64,000 bases of DNA from Desertivirga brevis. GTDB taxonomy: Bacteria; Bacteroidota; Bacteroidia; Sphingobacteriales; Sphingobacteriaceae. The notes under the pieces are model-generated. The model saw nothing but the letters and a program-made list of their open reading frames with translations, did no database searches and had not been told where the DNA came from. Each line of letters starts with the position of its first letter. The stretch's first letter is position 1. The stretch spans positions 332,478 through 396,477 of the forward strand of contig NZ_JAFEWF010000009.1 of NCBI RefSeq assembly GCF_017355835.1, read 5' to 3'. Made by a program: the position numbers and the translations under genes. Shown here piece after piece: positions 7,632 to 16,523 of this stretch.

Positions 7632-7960
7632 TGAGGTCTACATTTCCAATTTATAAGGGGCTGCAACGGCCCCTTATTTACCGGGGATTCAAAGGCAGGT
7701 TTATCTACTGGGGAATCGGTTCGCTTCTGGCCGGCCTGATATGTGGCGGAACTACTGTCGCTATTGGCAATATGTACCTTGGCGCCGTAATGACGATCTT
7801 AATCATTGCAGCTGGTCTTACTCTTACCTATTTCCGTCAGAAAGAGGGGCTTTATTCCAAATCCCGCCACCCGGGAATCTTTGTCTGTCCAACTAAACTT
7901 CGATTGCATTATGAAAGCAGGAAAAAACACCTTCTCCCTTCCTTACGCGGGAATAGATAA
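7631..7960 (+). CDS. traF: TraF (DUF4133), membrane protein
   Basis: The start ATG at 7631 overlaps the traE stop by 1 nt, so translational coupling is likely. The 109-residue product begins MRSTFPIYKGLQRPLIYRGF, with two hydrophobic stretches (about residues 27-47 and 52-70), as in DUF4133/TraF, the VirB3-like partner of the TraG ATPase. A longer in-frame extension to 7523 exists but would overlap traE heavily and is not needed. Its last 50 nt overlap traG. Confidence 0.87.
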   Translation: MRSTFPIYKGLQRPLIYRGFKGRFIYWGIGSLLAGLICGGTTVAIGNMYLGAVMTILIIAAGLTLTYFRQKEGLYSKSRHPGIFVCPTKLRLHYESRKKHLLPSLRGNR

Positions 7961-10373
7961 TGATCGAGGCAAAGCTGTCCTCTACACTATGGGCGGCGAA
8001 TTTTCCGTCGTTTTCGAACTGAAAAATCCGGTTCTTCAGTACACACCGGACCCGGATCTGTATGAAAACTTTCACCTGCTGATGCTTAATCTCGTTAAAA
8101 TACTGGGTGAAGGATACATTATTCAGAAACAGGATCTTTTCGTTCGCGATAGTTTTCAGGGACGGGAATCTGAAGAGTTCCTGACTCAGAAATATAATCA
8201 GCATTTCAGGGGACGCTGCTGTATCCGGCTTAAAACATATCTGGTTATTACCCGCCGCGTTCGAAAGGGCGCTTTTTTTGTTTATGACGGTAACGCTCTG
8301 AATCAGTTTCATGAGCATATCGCAAAAGTTTGGGATTTGCTGGGATCTGCTGGCATTGATTGCCGCCTGCTGGAGGACGCTGAGATTGATACATATTTGA
8401 AGAGACTTATGGCCCTGGACTTTACCAGCGGAAATATTGTATTGAACAATTTCCGGTCAACGCCCAGTCAGTTGGAAAGCGGGACTAAAGCTATTCGTAT
8501 TATCAGCCTTGTTGATTCTGAAACTGTTGATCTTCCTGAATCTGTTAGTCCATATACTCTTCGGTCAGAGGGAACTGAGCTTCGGAATTTTCCCTGTGAT
8601 AATATGACCTTTCTGGCAACTGTTCCTCAGGCAGATATTGTACTCTATAACCAGGTAATTGAGATACCTCCTCAGCAATCGACCCTTCACAAACTGGAAC
8701 TGAAGAAGAAGAGGCATTCAGGAGTACCTGATCCTGCTAACCTACTCTGTGTGGAGGATATTGCAAAGTTGCTGGGGGATGTCGCCAGGGATAATCAGCT
8801 GATCGTTTATGCTCACTTTTCAATAGCGGTTTCTTCTCCACTTGAGCTTATTGATAAGGCAGTCAATTATATTGAATCTGCACTTTTTCAAAATGGCATC
8901 ATCCCTTCCGCAAATGCCTATAACCAGCTGGAACTTTTCCGCTGTCTTCTTCCGGGAAATTCTGTTGCCTTGAAAGAGTATGATAAATTTCTCACAACCG
9001 CCGAAGCCAGTATCTGCCTGCTGTTCAAGGAGCGTTTTCTTCAGGATGAAGCATCTGATTTTCTTATTTATTTTACCGACCGTCAGGGTATTCCGGTCGG
9101 TTTGGATCCTTCAGACCTGCCACTTCGCACGGGCAGGATGAACAACAGAAACAGATTTGTGCTGGGACCGTCAGGATCTGGAAAAAGCTTCCTGATGAAC
9201 AGCCTCATTCAGCAATACATGAACTACAATATGGATGTGGTCATTGTTGATACGGGCCATTCCTACTCGGGGCTCTGTTCCTATTTCAATGGAAGGTATA
9301 TCACCTATTCGGAGAAAAAGCCCATTACCATGAATCCCTTTTTAATGCATCCCGACGAGTACAATATCGAGAAAAAGGACTTTCTGTGTACCCTGATCGG
9401 ACTGCTGTGGAAGGGATCGGAGGGTGATTTGAACGGAGTTGAGCGGGACGTTGTTTCCAGTACCCTTAGTGCCTACTATTCCTGCTATTTCAATTTATCC
9501 GGGGATCCTGAACCTCAAGTCTCGGAACTTAGCTTTAATTCATTTTATGATTTTGCTGTTCAAAGGATACCTGAAATTAAGAAAGAGGAACGTATCCACT
9601 TCGATCTTGATGAATTCAGGTACGTGCTGAAAAAGTTCTATAGGGGCGGGGAGTTTGACAGCATCCTGAATGAAGCATCTGACTCTTCTCTCTTTTCTGA
9701 GCGCTTCGTCGTTTTCGAAATCGACGCGGTAAAGGAAAATAAGATACTCTTTCCGATTGTCACCCTGATTATTATGGATGTCTTTATCCAGAAAATGCGA
9801 AACCGGAAGGAACAGCGAAAGGCGCTTATCATTGAAGAAGCATGGAAAGCAATTGCTTCCCCATTGATGTCCGGTTATATATTGTACCTCTATAAGACAG
9901 TTCGTAAGTTCTGGGGAGAGGCTATCGTAGTGACGCAGGAACTTTCTGACATTCTCGGAAATGCGGTAGTTAAGGACAGTATCCTGAGTAATTCAGACAC
10001 CGTATTCCTGCTGGATCAGTCGAAGTTCCGGGAGAACTACGCGGAGATAGCGCGGCTGCTTGCCATTTCGGAAGTGGAACAACAAAAGATCTTTACCATT
10101 AACAAGCTTAATAACAGGGAAGGTCGCAGGTTTAAAGAGGTTTATATCCGCAGAGGTACAGTAGGGGAGGTTTACGGTGTAGAGGTTTCTATTTATCAGT
10201 ATCTGGCATATACTACTGAGAAGCCTGAAAAAACAGCGGTGGAAATCTATGTAGATCACTATGCTTCTTACCAGCAGGGGCTGGAGGCTCTTGTTTCTGA
10301 CCTGGAAACGAGCAGCCTTTCATTAACTGACTTTGTTAAAAGGGTCAATGCGGGAAAAGTCCCGCTCTATTAA
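7911..10373 (+). CDS. traG: TraG, VirB4-like conjugation ATPase
   Basis: The chosen start MKAGKNTFSLPYAG (ATG 7911) gives 820 residues, the usual length. An in-frame Met at 7806 would add 35 residues that only shadow traF. Walker A is GPSGSGKS (residues 419-426) and a Walker B-like segment is KALIIEEAWKAI (about 632-643). The preceding 400 residues correspond to the VirB4/TraC N-terminal domain. It energises assembly of the type IV secretion channel at the inner membrane. The 50-nt overlap with traF implies coupled translation. No damage is seen. Confidence 0.93.
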   Translation: MKAGKNTFSLPYAGIDNDRGKAVLYTMGGEFSVVFELKNPVLQYTPDPDLYENFHLLMLNLVKILGEGYIIQKQDLFVRDSFQGRESEEFLTQKYNQHFRGRCCIRLKTYLVITRRVRKGAFFVYDGNALNQFHEHIAKVWDLLGSAGIDCRLLEDAEIDTYLKRLMALDFTSGNIVLNNFRSTPSQLESGTKAIRIISLVDSETVDLPESVSPYTLRSEGTELRNFPCDNMTFLATVPQADIVLYNQVIEIPPQQSTLHKLELKKKRHSGVPDPANLLCVEDIAKLLGDVARDNQLIVYAHFSIAVSSPLELIDKAVNYIESALFQNGIIPSANAYNQLELFRCLLPGNSVALKEYDKFLTTAEASICLLFKERFLQDEASDFLIYFTDRQGIPVGLDPSDLPLRTGRMNNRNRFVLGPSGSGKSFLMNSLIQQYMNYNMDVVIVDTGHSYSGLCSYFNGRYITYSEKKPITMNPFLMHPDEYNIEKKDFLCTLIGLLWKGSEGDLNGVERDVVSSTLSAYYSCYFNLSGDPEPQVSELSFNSFYDFAVQRIPEIKKEERIHFDLDEFRYVLKKFYRGGEFDSILNEASDSSLFSERFVVFEIDAVKENKILFPIVTLIIMDVFIQKMRNRKEQRKALIIEEAWKAIASPLMSGYILYLYKTVRKFWGEAIVVTQELSDILGNAVVKDSILSNSDTVFLLDQSKFRENYAEIARLLAISEVEQQKIFTINKLNNREGRRFKEVYIRRGTVGEVYGVEVSIYQYLAYTTEKPEKTAVEIYVDHYASYQQGLEALVSDLETSSLSLTDFVKRVNAGKVPLY

Positions 10374-10394
10374 TTCATTTCAACTCTCTAAACC

Positions 10395-11054
10395 ATGAAA
10401 TTTTTTATTGTACTGCTCCTCGTCCTTGCAGGGGGAAGGAGCACTGGTCAGATATATTTCGATCCGGCAGTTGCTGGAGCCACTGCCGCCCACTCGGCAA
10501 TTATCAATAGCCAGCTCGAAAAGACAAACAGCAATCTTACCCTGATCCAGAAAGGGCAGCTGGCGGTTACCGGTCAGCTGGTGATCGTCAACGACCTGCA
10601 GGATAAGATTTATAAGGGTCTGAGCGAAGTGGCCGGCGTTGTAAAATCACTGCTAGCCGTCAGGGACATTACGGAGATCACATCAGATATTATCGAGGAT
10701 GCCAACAAAACTTTGCAGATCGCTCAGGGAAATCCTGTTTTGCTGCTTTTTGCTGAGAAAGGCGCCCGGGAGTTTAAAGCAAGGGCGGGCACGATAGCAG
10801 CTGAAGCGAGCTCCTTTGTTTTAAGAGGTGGAAAAGATAACCTGATGGATTCGGGAGAACGGGCAAAACTTCTCAATAAAATACGCACCGAACTGATTAT
10901 TCTTCGCGGAGTCGCCTACGGAATGCATCGTTCCATGTTCTGGGCAAAGCAGCGTGGTATTTTCAAATCGCTTAACCCCTATGCCGGCTTTATCAATATC
11001 GACAGAAAGATAGCCGATGATATTATCAGGAATACTAAATACTTAAAAAAATGA
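10395..11054 (+). CDS. Secreted conjugation protein, paralogue A (TraI/VirB5-position)
   Basis: A 219-residue protein with a signal peptide (residues 1-19, ending STGQ) and a helical body. The motif PVLLLFAEKGAREFKARA, the block HRSMFWAKQRG and the C-terminal FINIDRKIADDIIRN recur in the product of 11696-12358 and, more weakly, in that of 11051-11692. It occupies the place where traI-type genes (DUF4141, VirB5-like) sit in other elements. The start motif DPAVAG resembles the beginning of such proteins. A periplasmic, possibly channel-tip role is inferred. It overlaps the next start by 4 nt. Confidence 0.75.
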   Translation: MKFFIVLLLVLAGGRSTGQIYFDPAVAGATAAHSAIINSQLEKTNSNLTLIQKGQLAVTGQLVIVNDLQDKIYKGLSEVAGVVKSLLAVRDITEITSDIIEDANKTLQIAQGNPVLLLFAEKGAREFKARAGTIAAEASSFVLRGGKDNLMDSGERAKLLNKIRTELIILRGVAYGMHRSMFWAKQRGIFKSLNPYAGFINIDRKIADDIIRNTKYLKK

Positions 11055-11692
11055 AATGGTTACTGGCAGGACTTCTATTTCTACAGCTTCCGCTTTTTGC
11101 TCAGATTAATGTTGAGCTGCTTCATCAGCTGGTTGCCGAAAGCAAATCCGAACATTCAAAACAGACAAAGACCAGGGACCGGCAGGGCCAGGTAAGCGCA
11201 GGAGAGGAGCTTAACCGCTCCAAAGTGGAGAAGCTGAAAGACCGGTACCGGCAGCTTAAGAACCGCTTTCATACCCTCGGCATGGCAATAGATGCCGGTC
11301 AGATTGGAATTAAAGCAGCACCTCTTGTTGAAGAGATCGTTCGTCACCAAACCATTATTGTGGAACAGGCTCAGAAAAAGCCTTATCTCATTCCGCTTGC
11401 TATCGAAACCCAGGAGGATCTTGTCAATAAGTCGCGGTCATTGGCAAAGTACCTGATTGGTCTTTCTGTGAGTTTCGGAGATCTGAACCAGATGAAGCAA
11501 AGCGACCGGAACCTCCTTTTCCGGCATGTGCTTACCCAGCTTCAGCGAATCGCTGCTACTTCAAGGGAACTGGCTCTGAACATGACCCGGAGCCGTCCTT
11601 CAAGCCCGGATAGTCCATTTTCTGATTTTATCAATCAGGATAAAAAGCTGGTCAATGACATCATGGAGAAAGTCAAAATTCTAAAGAAATAG
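11051..11692 (+). CDS. Secreted conjugation protein, paralogue B
   Basis: 213 residues with a signal peptide (cut near LFAQ, residue 17), a charged coiled-coil-like region (about 30-75) and helices. The positions of KPYLIPLAIETQEDL and the C-terminal FINQDKKLVNDIMEKV line up with paralogues A and C, although general identity is low, so this is the most diverged copy. It starts inside the stop of paralogue A (ATGA) and ends 3 nt before paralogue C. The function is unknown. Confidence 0.72.
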   Translation: MKWLLAGLLFLQLPLFAQINVELLHQLVAESKSEHSKQTKTRDRQGQVSAGEELNRSKVEKLKDRYRQLKNRFHTLGMAIDAGQIGIKAAPLVEEIVRHQTIIVEQAQKKPYLIPLAIETQEDLVNKSRSLAKYLIGLSVSFGDLNQMKQSDRNLLFRHVLTQLQRIAATSRELALNMTRSRPSSPDSPFSDFINQDKKLVNDIMEKVKILKK

Positions 11693-11695
11693 TAT

Positions 11696-12358
11696 ATGAA
11701 ACTGCTGCTCCTGTGTTTCCTGCTACCCTGTTTAGGATATAGTCAGGTGGTGATCTATGACCCCGGTCACTTTCAAATCGTGAATGAAAATGGTGTTTCC
11801 CGTTTCTCTGCAGAAATTACTCATAACAATTACCTGCGCTCTGTCAACCGTAATCTGGATGATATCAATCTGAATATGACCGCTGTTATCCTGGTTCAGA
11901 ATATGATCAGAAACAGCCTCACTCAGATTGATCAGGCTCTGCGGTCGGGGCTCGCCGTTCGGCAACTGACTATGATCGGCCAGGAAATCCTGGCCGAATG
12001 CGAGCAAATGATTCAGGTTGCCCGATCCAGTCCTCACTTACTGCTCTTTGCTGAGGAGGCTGCCAGGCAGCTTAAGTTAAGGGCCGTAAGACTGGCCGCT
12101 GAGGTTGCAGAATTTATTCAGAAGGAAGGTGATCAGGTGATGATGGACTACCACAAACGGGATGAGTTGCTGCGAAAAATAATCCTGGAAATGAAAGTAA
12201 TAAGGGCGCTTTGCTTTAGTATCCACCGCTCGGTCTACTGGGCTGCTGCCAGGGGATTTATCAGGTCTGTTAACCCTTTCCAGCATTTTATTAATCAAGA
12301 CAGGCGACTTGCCGAAGAGATTATCCGCAATTATAAACGATTAAATAGCAAATTATGA
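11696..12358 (+). CDS. Secreted conjugation protein, paralogue C
   Basis: 220 residues with a signal peptide ending GYSQ (about residue 17) and then VVIYDPGHF, a start seen in TraI/VirB5-like proteins of Bacteroidetes elements. PHLLLFAEEAARQLKLRA, IHRSVYWAAARGF and FINQDRRLAEEIIRN are near copies of paralogue A motifs in the same order, so A and C are clearly duplicates. It overlaps the next gene by 4 nt. Confidence 0.75.
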   Translation: MKLLLLCFLLPCLGYSQVVIYDPGHFQIVNENGVSRFSAEITHNNYLRSVNRNLDDINLNMTAVILVQNMIRNSLTQIDQALRSGLAVRQLTMIGQEILAECEQMIQVARSSPHLLLFAEEAARQLKLRAVRLAAEVAEFIQKEGDQVMMDYHKRDELLRKIILEMKVIRALCFSIHRSVYWAAARGFIRSVNPFQHFINQDRRLAEEIIRNYKRLNSKL

Positions 12359-13125
12359 AGCACTTACAGATCCTTCTGTTTATGTTGATATCCTTCTCTG
12401 TGGCCGGGCAGGTTACCATAAGGGACCGCCACATAACGCGGCAGCAGGAGAGAATGGTTTTCAAGCAATGGAACCGGAACCAGTTTACTCCACGTAAAGG
12501 ATTTCTCGGGCTTAATCCATTATACTGGCTTACCTGGGGCCTGCATCCGGATTATCCTAAAAAAGACCTTCGGCCTCTTGGTCCCGCAGGGCCTCAAACC
12601 CAGCGACTTGCTATGGCTGCAGTAATGGAAAATGCGGTAAAACAGGCACGGGCTTATTCTGATACCCTTAGAAATACTGCCATTTCCGAGGTTTTTAATT
12701 ATTCCGGGGAGGTTTCGGAGCTGGATCCCCTGTGGCAGTTATATTATAAAGCTGAGTTTCGTGACTTGCTGGAACATGATGGTGTTGATCATCTGAGAGG
12801 GCTTCCACTGCGGGAAAAGCAATACCTTGTCGACAAGGGTATTTATTCCTGGTACGCAGAGGAATCTCAGATTCTGCTGGAAAGGTTGGGCGCTGCCCGA
12901 AGGGTAGGGTTGGACCGGGGCTCGCGGATCCTGGCCTACCATCATATTCTCCAGGATTACCATAAGCTTCAGGCTTCCTGGGAGATGAAAAGGAACAGGA
13001 TTCGGCTTTTCCTTAATTATGCTGCTCAGAGCCGCAGGACGGAAAAAATCCTTTATCCCTCCGGCCCATTTAATCTTACAGACCGGCAGATTGCTGATAA
13101 GATAATTAGAAAACTTAAACTCTGA
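12355..13125 (+). CDS. Secreted conjugation protein with the same C-terminal motif (member D)
   Basis: 256 residues with a signal peptide ending VAGQ (about residue 19). The middle is unlike the three preceding proteins: it has GFLGLNPLYWLTWGLHPDYP and a long helical section. The last residues, FNLTDRQIADKIIRKLKL, match the FIN-x-D-R/K-x-hydrophobic-x-D/E-I-I endings of paralogues A-C. It may be a partner or distant relative, kept in the same translationally coupled cluster. It lies 3 nt before traJ. Confidence 0.7.
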   Translation: MKHLQILLFMLISFSVAGQVTIRDRHITRQQERMVFKQWNRNQFTPRKGFLGLNPLYWLTWGLHPDYPKKDLRPLGPAGPQTQRLAMAAVMENAVKQARAYSDTLRNTAISEVFNYSGEVSELDPLWQLYYKAEFRDLLEHDGVDHLRGLPLREKQYLVDKGIYSWYAEESQILLERLGAARRVGLDRGSRILAYHHILQDYHKLQASWEMKRNRIRLFLNYAAQSRRTEKILYPSGPFNLTDRQIADKIIRKLKL

Positions 13126-13128
13126 TCT

Positions 13129-14268
13129 ATGCAGACATTTGAATATTTAAGCTTTACCGGTACTGGAGTCCTGCTGCAGGCAGCCGGGGCCACGGTACCA
13201 AAATCCTTCAAGGATACACTTGACTTTCTGCAGGGAATGGGCGTCTATGAGGACGGTATGATGCACTATCTCCGGGAACTGCGGAAATTTGTATGGGCCG
13301 AATATGATAATTTTATAGCAGATGCACAGGCCCTGGCCGCAATATTTACTCTGATTTATTTCGGCCTGAAATCCTATGAAATGATTTCGGGAGACCGGAA
13401 ACTGGAGATTATGCCGCTGCTAAGACCTTTCGGACTGGCCATGATCATCTTTTGGTGGGGCGCATTCATAAAGCTGATCACTGTTCCTACTGATCTGATT
13501 GCCGCTCATACTGAAGAAATGTTCGATGAAAGCCAGATGCTCGTCAACGGACTCAGGATAGAGCGTGCATATCTTATGGTACAGTTATCCGATCAGCTCC
13601 TGAAGGTTCAGGCAGAGACGGAGGTGGCAAAGCATGAGGCCGATACCTGGTATGAAAATGCCTGGGAATCTGTCCGCTCATCGGTGAAAGAGGGGTTTTC
13701 AGAAGTCTGGAATCCCATTGTTGAACTCCGGAACCGTATGCAGGTCGGTCTGCAGCTCCTGCTGGCATCCCTGCTGGAAACGGTTGCAATATGGTTGCTC
13801 AGATGCTCCGTATATCTGATATTTATGCTGCAGATTATCTTCTCTACTATTCTAATAATACTCGGGCCTTTCTCGGTTGCAATAAGTATACTTCCCGCTT
13901 TCCGTGATTCCTTCACCACCTGGATAGCCCGGTTTATCTCCGTTAATCTTTATTCCGGAATAGCCTATCTGGTACTTTTTGTTGCCTCTCTTTTTCAGCA
14001 ATATGCTCTGGAAGCAGAAATTACACGGTATACTGATCTGGTGGATCATTCAGGTGCAAATATGGCCAAGCTTGCTGCATTTGCCGGAAATGGTATTCTT
14101 TCCTTTGGAATGGTGATCGGAACTTTTGTACTTGGCGCCCTTACTATGCTTACTGTTCCCAGCATCAGTACCTGGGTAGTTTCTACTTCGGGAGTTACCT
14201 CCGCTATTTCTACAGTTGCACGGGGCGCCTCAACCATGTCAAGATCTTTTATCTCATTTATCAGGTAG
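13129..14268 (+). CDS. traJ: TraJ, VirB6/TrbL-like polytopic membrane protein
   Basis: 379 residues with several membrane segments: about 85-100, 105-125, a cluster at 205-260 around LLETVAIWLLRCSVYLIFML, and more at about 265-290 and 320-350. The N-terminal segment with DTLDFLQGMGVYEDGMMHYL matches Bacteroidetes TraJ. It is expected to form part of the inner-membrane channel of the transfer machine. It is the last gene before a hairpin terminator at 14291-14320. Confidence 0.9.
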   Translation: MQTFEYLSFTGTGVLLQAAGATVPKSFKDTLDFLQGMGVYEDGMMHYLRELRKFVWAEYDNFIADAQALAAIFTLIYFGLKSYEMISGDRKLEIMPLLRPFGLAMIIFWWGAFIKLITVPTDLIAAHTEEMFDESQMLVNGLRIERAYLMVQLSDQLLKVQAETEVAKHEADTWYENAWESVRSSVKEGFSEVWNPIVELRNRMQVGLQLLLASLLETVAIWLLRCSVYLIFMLQIIFSTILIILGPFSVAISILPAFRDSFTTWIARFISVNLYSGIAYLVLFVASLFQQYALEAEITRYTDLVDHSGANMAKLAAFAGNGILSFGMVIGTFVLGALTMLTVPSISTWVVSTSGVTSAISTVARGASTMSRSFISFIR

Positions 14269-14290
14269 CTCTGGTTTGTTGGTTAGGTGA

Positions 14291-14320
14291 GGCCGGCTGT
14301 GATCTGCAGCTGGCCTTTTT
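14291..14320 (+). terminator. Terminator-like hairpin inside the tra operon
   Basis: A 9-bp stem GGCCGGCTG / CAGCTGGCC (one G-U pair) with a 7-nt loop and a T5 tail, 22 nt after the traJ stop and 11 nt before the traK start. It may reduce expression of the downstream genes relative to the upstream ones. Confidence 0.65.
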
Positions 14321-14331
14321 ATTTAAAAATC

Positions 14332-14952
14332 ATGATTATCCGAAACATAGAAAACAAAGTGAAGCTCGCCACTTTCGTCTCCGTCGGAAGCCTTCTTGCA
14401 TCAGTTGCCATTTCTTTTCTGGTCTCACTGTATGCCTACAGACAGGTTTCCAACGCAAGGAAAAGCGTTTATGTGCTGGATGCTAACAGTATTCCACTTC
14501 TTATCAGACAGGCTGATATCAAGGTTAACCGGGTGGCGGAGTACAAAGCTCACATCAACCTCTTTCATTCCCTCTTCTTTTCGGTGACTCCTGATGAGAA
14601 ATTCATCGAGTACCAGATGAAAAAAGCGATGTATCTCATTGATGAGAGCGGGGCCCTGCAGTATAATAACCTTAAGGAAAAGGGATACTTCAACTCCATT
14701 CTCTCATCAAGTGCCGTTCTCACATTGCAGACGGATTCTATACTGGTTGACGAAGGCCGGAAGTACTTCCGCTATTATGGTAAACAGAAGATCGACAGAA
14801 GAAGCTCGTTCATAATCCGCTCCCTGGTCACCGAAGGAAATATCCAGGATCTTGAGGTCCGTTCTGACAATAATCCTCATGCAGCACTGATCATTCACTG
14901 GAAAACAATAGAAAATAAAGACCTTGAAAATGCACAGAAAAACACATTCTGA
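14332..14952 (+). CDS. traK: TraK, VirB8-like inner-membrane protein
   Basis: The start is placed at ATG 14332 (MIIRNIENKVKLATFVS). An upstream in-frame Met at 14287 would run through the terminator hairpin. The 206-residue product has one N-terminal membrane segment (about 14-36, GSLLASVAISFLVSLYAY) and a periplasmic body, as in TraK of Bacteroidetes elements, which resembles VirB8. Its 3' end overlaps the next gene by 23 nt. Confidence 0.88.
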   Translation: MIIRNIENKVKLATFVSVGSLLASVAISFLVSLYAYRQVSNARKSVYVLDANSIPLLIRQADIKVNRVAEYKAHINLFHSLFFSVTPDEKFIEYQMKKAMYLIDESGALQYNNLKEKGYFNSILSSSAVLTLQTDSILVDEGRKYFRYYGKQKIDRRSSFIIRSLVTEGNIQDLEVRSDNNPHAALIIHWKTIENKDLENAQKNTF

Positions 14953-15316
14953 AGGCGAAAGTGAACCTTTGGCGGAGAGCATGAGCGGCTTTGCCGGGAA
15001 GGTAAACCATAGTCGTTTCATTTATTTTACGATGATCATTCTGATTGGCTTGTCTCTGATTCAACTGATCTTTAGGGTAACAGGCGACAAAAAGGAAGCT
15101 TCTTTAAGCTTGAAGGGGAGGTACCCTCCCGGACTAGCATTCCCCGCATTACCCTCCGGAACTCTAAGCGATCTGGATAATCTTCTTAAACTCAACGCTG
15201 CGATCAGTCTCCTTTCATCTCGGGATTCCCTGACGTCGAACGACTCCATGAAACTTAAAGAGGCTCTGCTCCAGATGCAGCATATCGAAACACAGCTTCA
15301 ACAAAAACTCAAATAG
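14930..15316 (+). CDS. Small single-span membrane protein (TraL position)
   Basis: The first ATG is at 14930, inside the end of traK. The 128-residue product has one membrane segment near residues 32-50 (FIYFTMIILIGLSLIQLIF) and a helical, Ser/Leu-rich C-terminal half. It sits between traK and traM, where traL lies in related elements, but no sequence signature confirms TraL. It ends 2 nt before traM. Confidence 0.7.
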   Translation: MHRKTHSEGESEPLAESMSGFAGKVNHSRFIYFTMIILIGLSLIQLIFRVTGDKKEASLSLKGRYPPGLAFPALPSGTLSDLDNLLKLNAAISLLSSRDSLTSNDSMKLKEALLQMQHIETQLQQKLK

Positions 15317-15318
15317 GT

Positions 15319-16512
15319 ATGAAAATAGATTTTAAACAACCACGATACATTATTCCCCTCATCGTTTTTCCCTTCCTCTGCTGTTTCTTTTACATCTATA
15401 AGTCCAGCCTGGAGAAAAAGCAGGAACCCCTGAGCCGGAAAGATGATCTTCAGGAAAACATTGCAGATGTTTCTGATCAGGTGAAAGCCTCGGGAATAGA
15501 GGATAAGCTGGACGCTTACAGAAACCAGTTCAGGGAATCCGACGGGTACACGGCGATGAACAACCTGCAGGAAGAGCAGTCAGGGGAAACCCGGGTACCG
15601 GATCTCTACAATGAGCAGGAAAAACAGGTACTGGATTCCATTGAGAAGGCCATTAAGTCCCAATACCGGTCCCCTGGTTATAATCAGGTGCCGGCTTACA
15701 GCCCTGTGAATAAAAATGTTCCCAGGAAACAGGCCGCTGATATTAATTCTCATCAGGCTCTTGCCCGTGCTCTGAATAGCTTTTCCCACCGGGACGGCAG
15801 AGAACCTAAGGAAGAACCCGATCCGATGAAAGTCTTCAGAGAGCAGATGGCGCTGGTAGACAGTATGAGCAGGGCCAATGATCCGGAATATAAAGCGGAA
15901 TTGGCAAAACAGCGAAGGGCTGAGTTATGGGAAAGGGAAAAGGCGGAAAAGAAGCTGTTGCCGGTAAGGAAAACCTCAGGAGATATGATCTTTAACACCA
16001 TACTTCCCCACCAGGATAGAAGCTTTATTACTGCTTTAATCGATCAGGATACCCGTAGTTATTCCGGTTCCAGGGTACGACTCAGACTGACGGAGGATCT
16101 CCTGGCTGGCAAATTCCTGGTTCCGAAAGGAACTTTGCTTTATGCTACAGTCTCGGGATTTTCTGCAGAGCGTATCAAACTGAGTATTTCTTCGATCCTA
16201 TGTAAAGATCATATTCTGCCGGTTAGTCTCGAAGTCTATGACCTGGATGGTTTGCCCGGCCTTTACGTACCGGCCTCCGTATTCCGGGAGTTTTCCAGGG
16301 AGCTTGGCGGTAATACCATCCAAGGTGTGAATATTCAGGATCAGGTGGAGACCAACAGCCAGCTCGTCATGAGCCTCATGCAGAAAATGTTTCAGTCTAC
16401 CTCAACTGCTGTTACCAAGCTGCTCCGCCAAAATAAGGCAGAACTTCAATACAGTACTCACGTGTATCTGATTGATCCTGCAGAACTTAAGAAAAAACAG
16501 AATAATTATTAA
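15319..16512 (+). CDS. traM: TraM, VirB10-like protein
   Basis: 397 residues. There is a short cytoplasmic start, one membrane segment at about residues 10-28 (YIIPLIVFPFLCCFFYIY), a long charged and Pro-rich periplasmic linker, and a C-terminal domain from about 210 with PHQDRSFITALIDQDTRS and RVRLRLTEDLLAGKFLVPKG, the conserved core of conjugative transposon TraM. Such proteins span the envelope and link the inner-membrane ATPases to the outer-membrane pore. It is followed after 11 nt by traN. Confidence 0.92.
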   Translation: MKIDFKQPRYIIPLIVFPFLCCFFYIYKSSLEKKQEPLSRKDDLQENIADVSDQVKASGIEDKLDAYRNQFRESDGYTAMNNLQEEQSGETRVPDLYNEQEKQVLDSIEKAIKSQYRSPGYNQVPAYSPVNKNVPRKQAADINSHQALARALNSFSHRDGREPKEEPDPMKVFREQMALVDSMSRANDPEYKAELAKQRRAELWEREKAEKKLLPVRKTSGDMIFNTILPHQDRSFITALIDQDTRSYSGSRVRLRLTEDLLAGKFLVPKGTLLYATVSGFSAERIKLSISSILCKDHILPVSLEVYDLDGLPGLYVPASVFREFSRELGGNTIQGVNIQDQVETNSQLVMSLMQKMFQSTSTAVTKLLRQNKAELQYSTHVYLIDPAELKKKQNNY

Positions 16513-16523
16513 ATAGAAATGCT

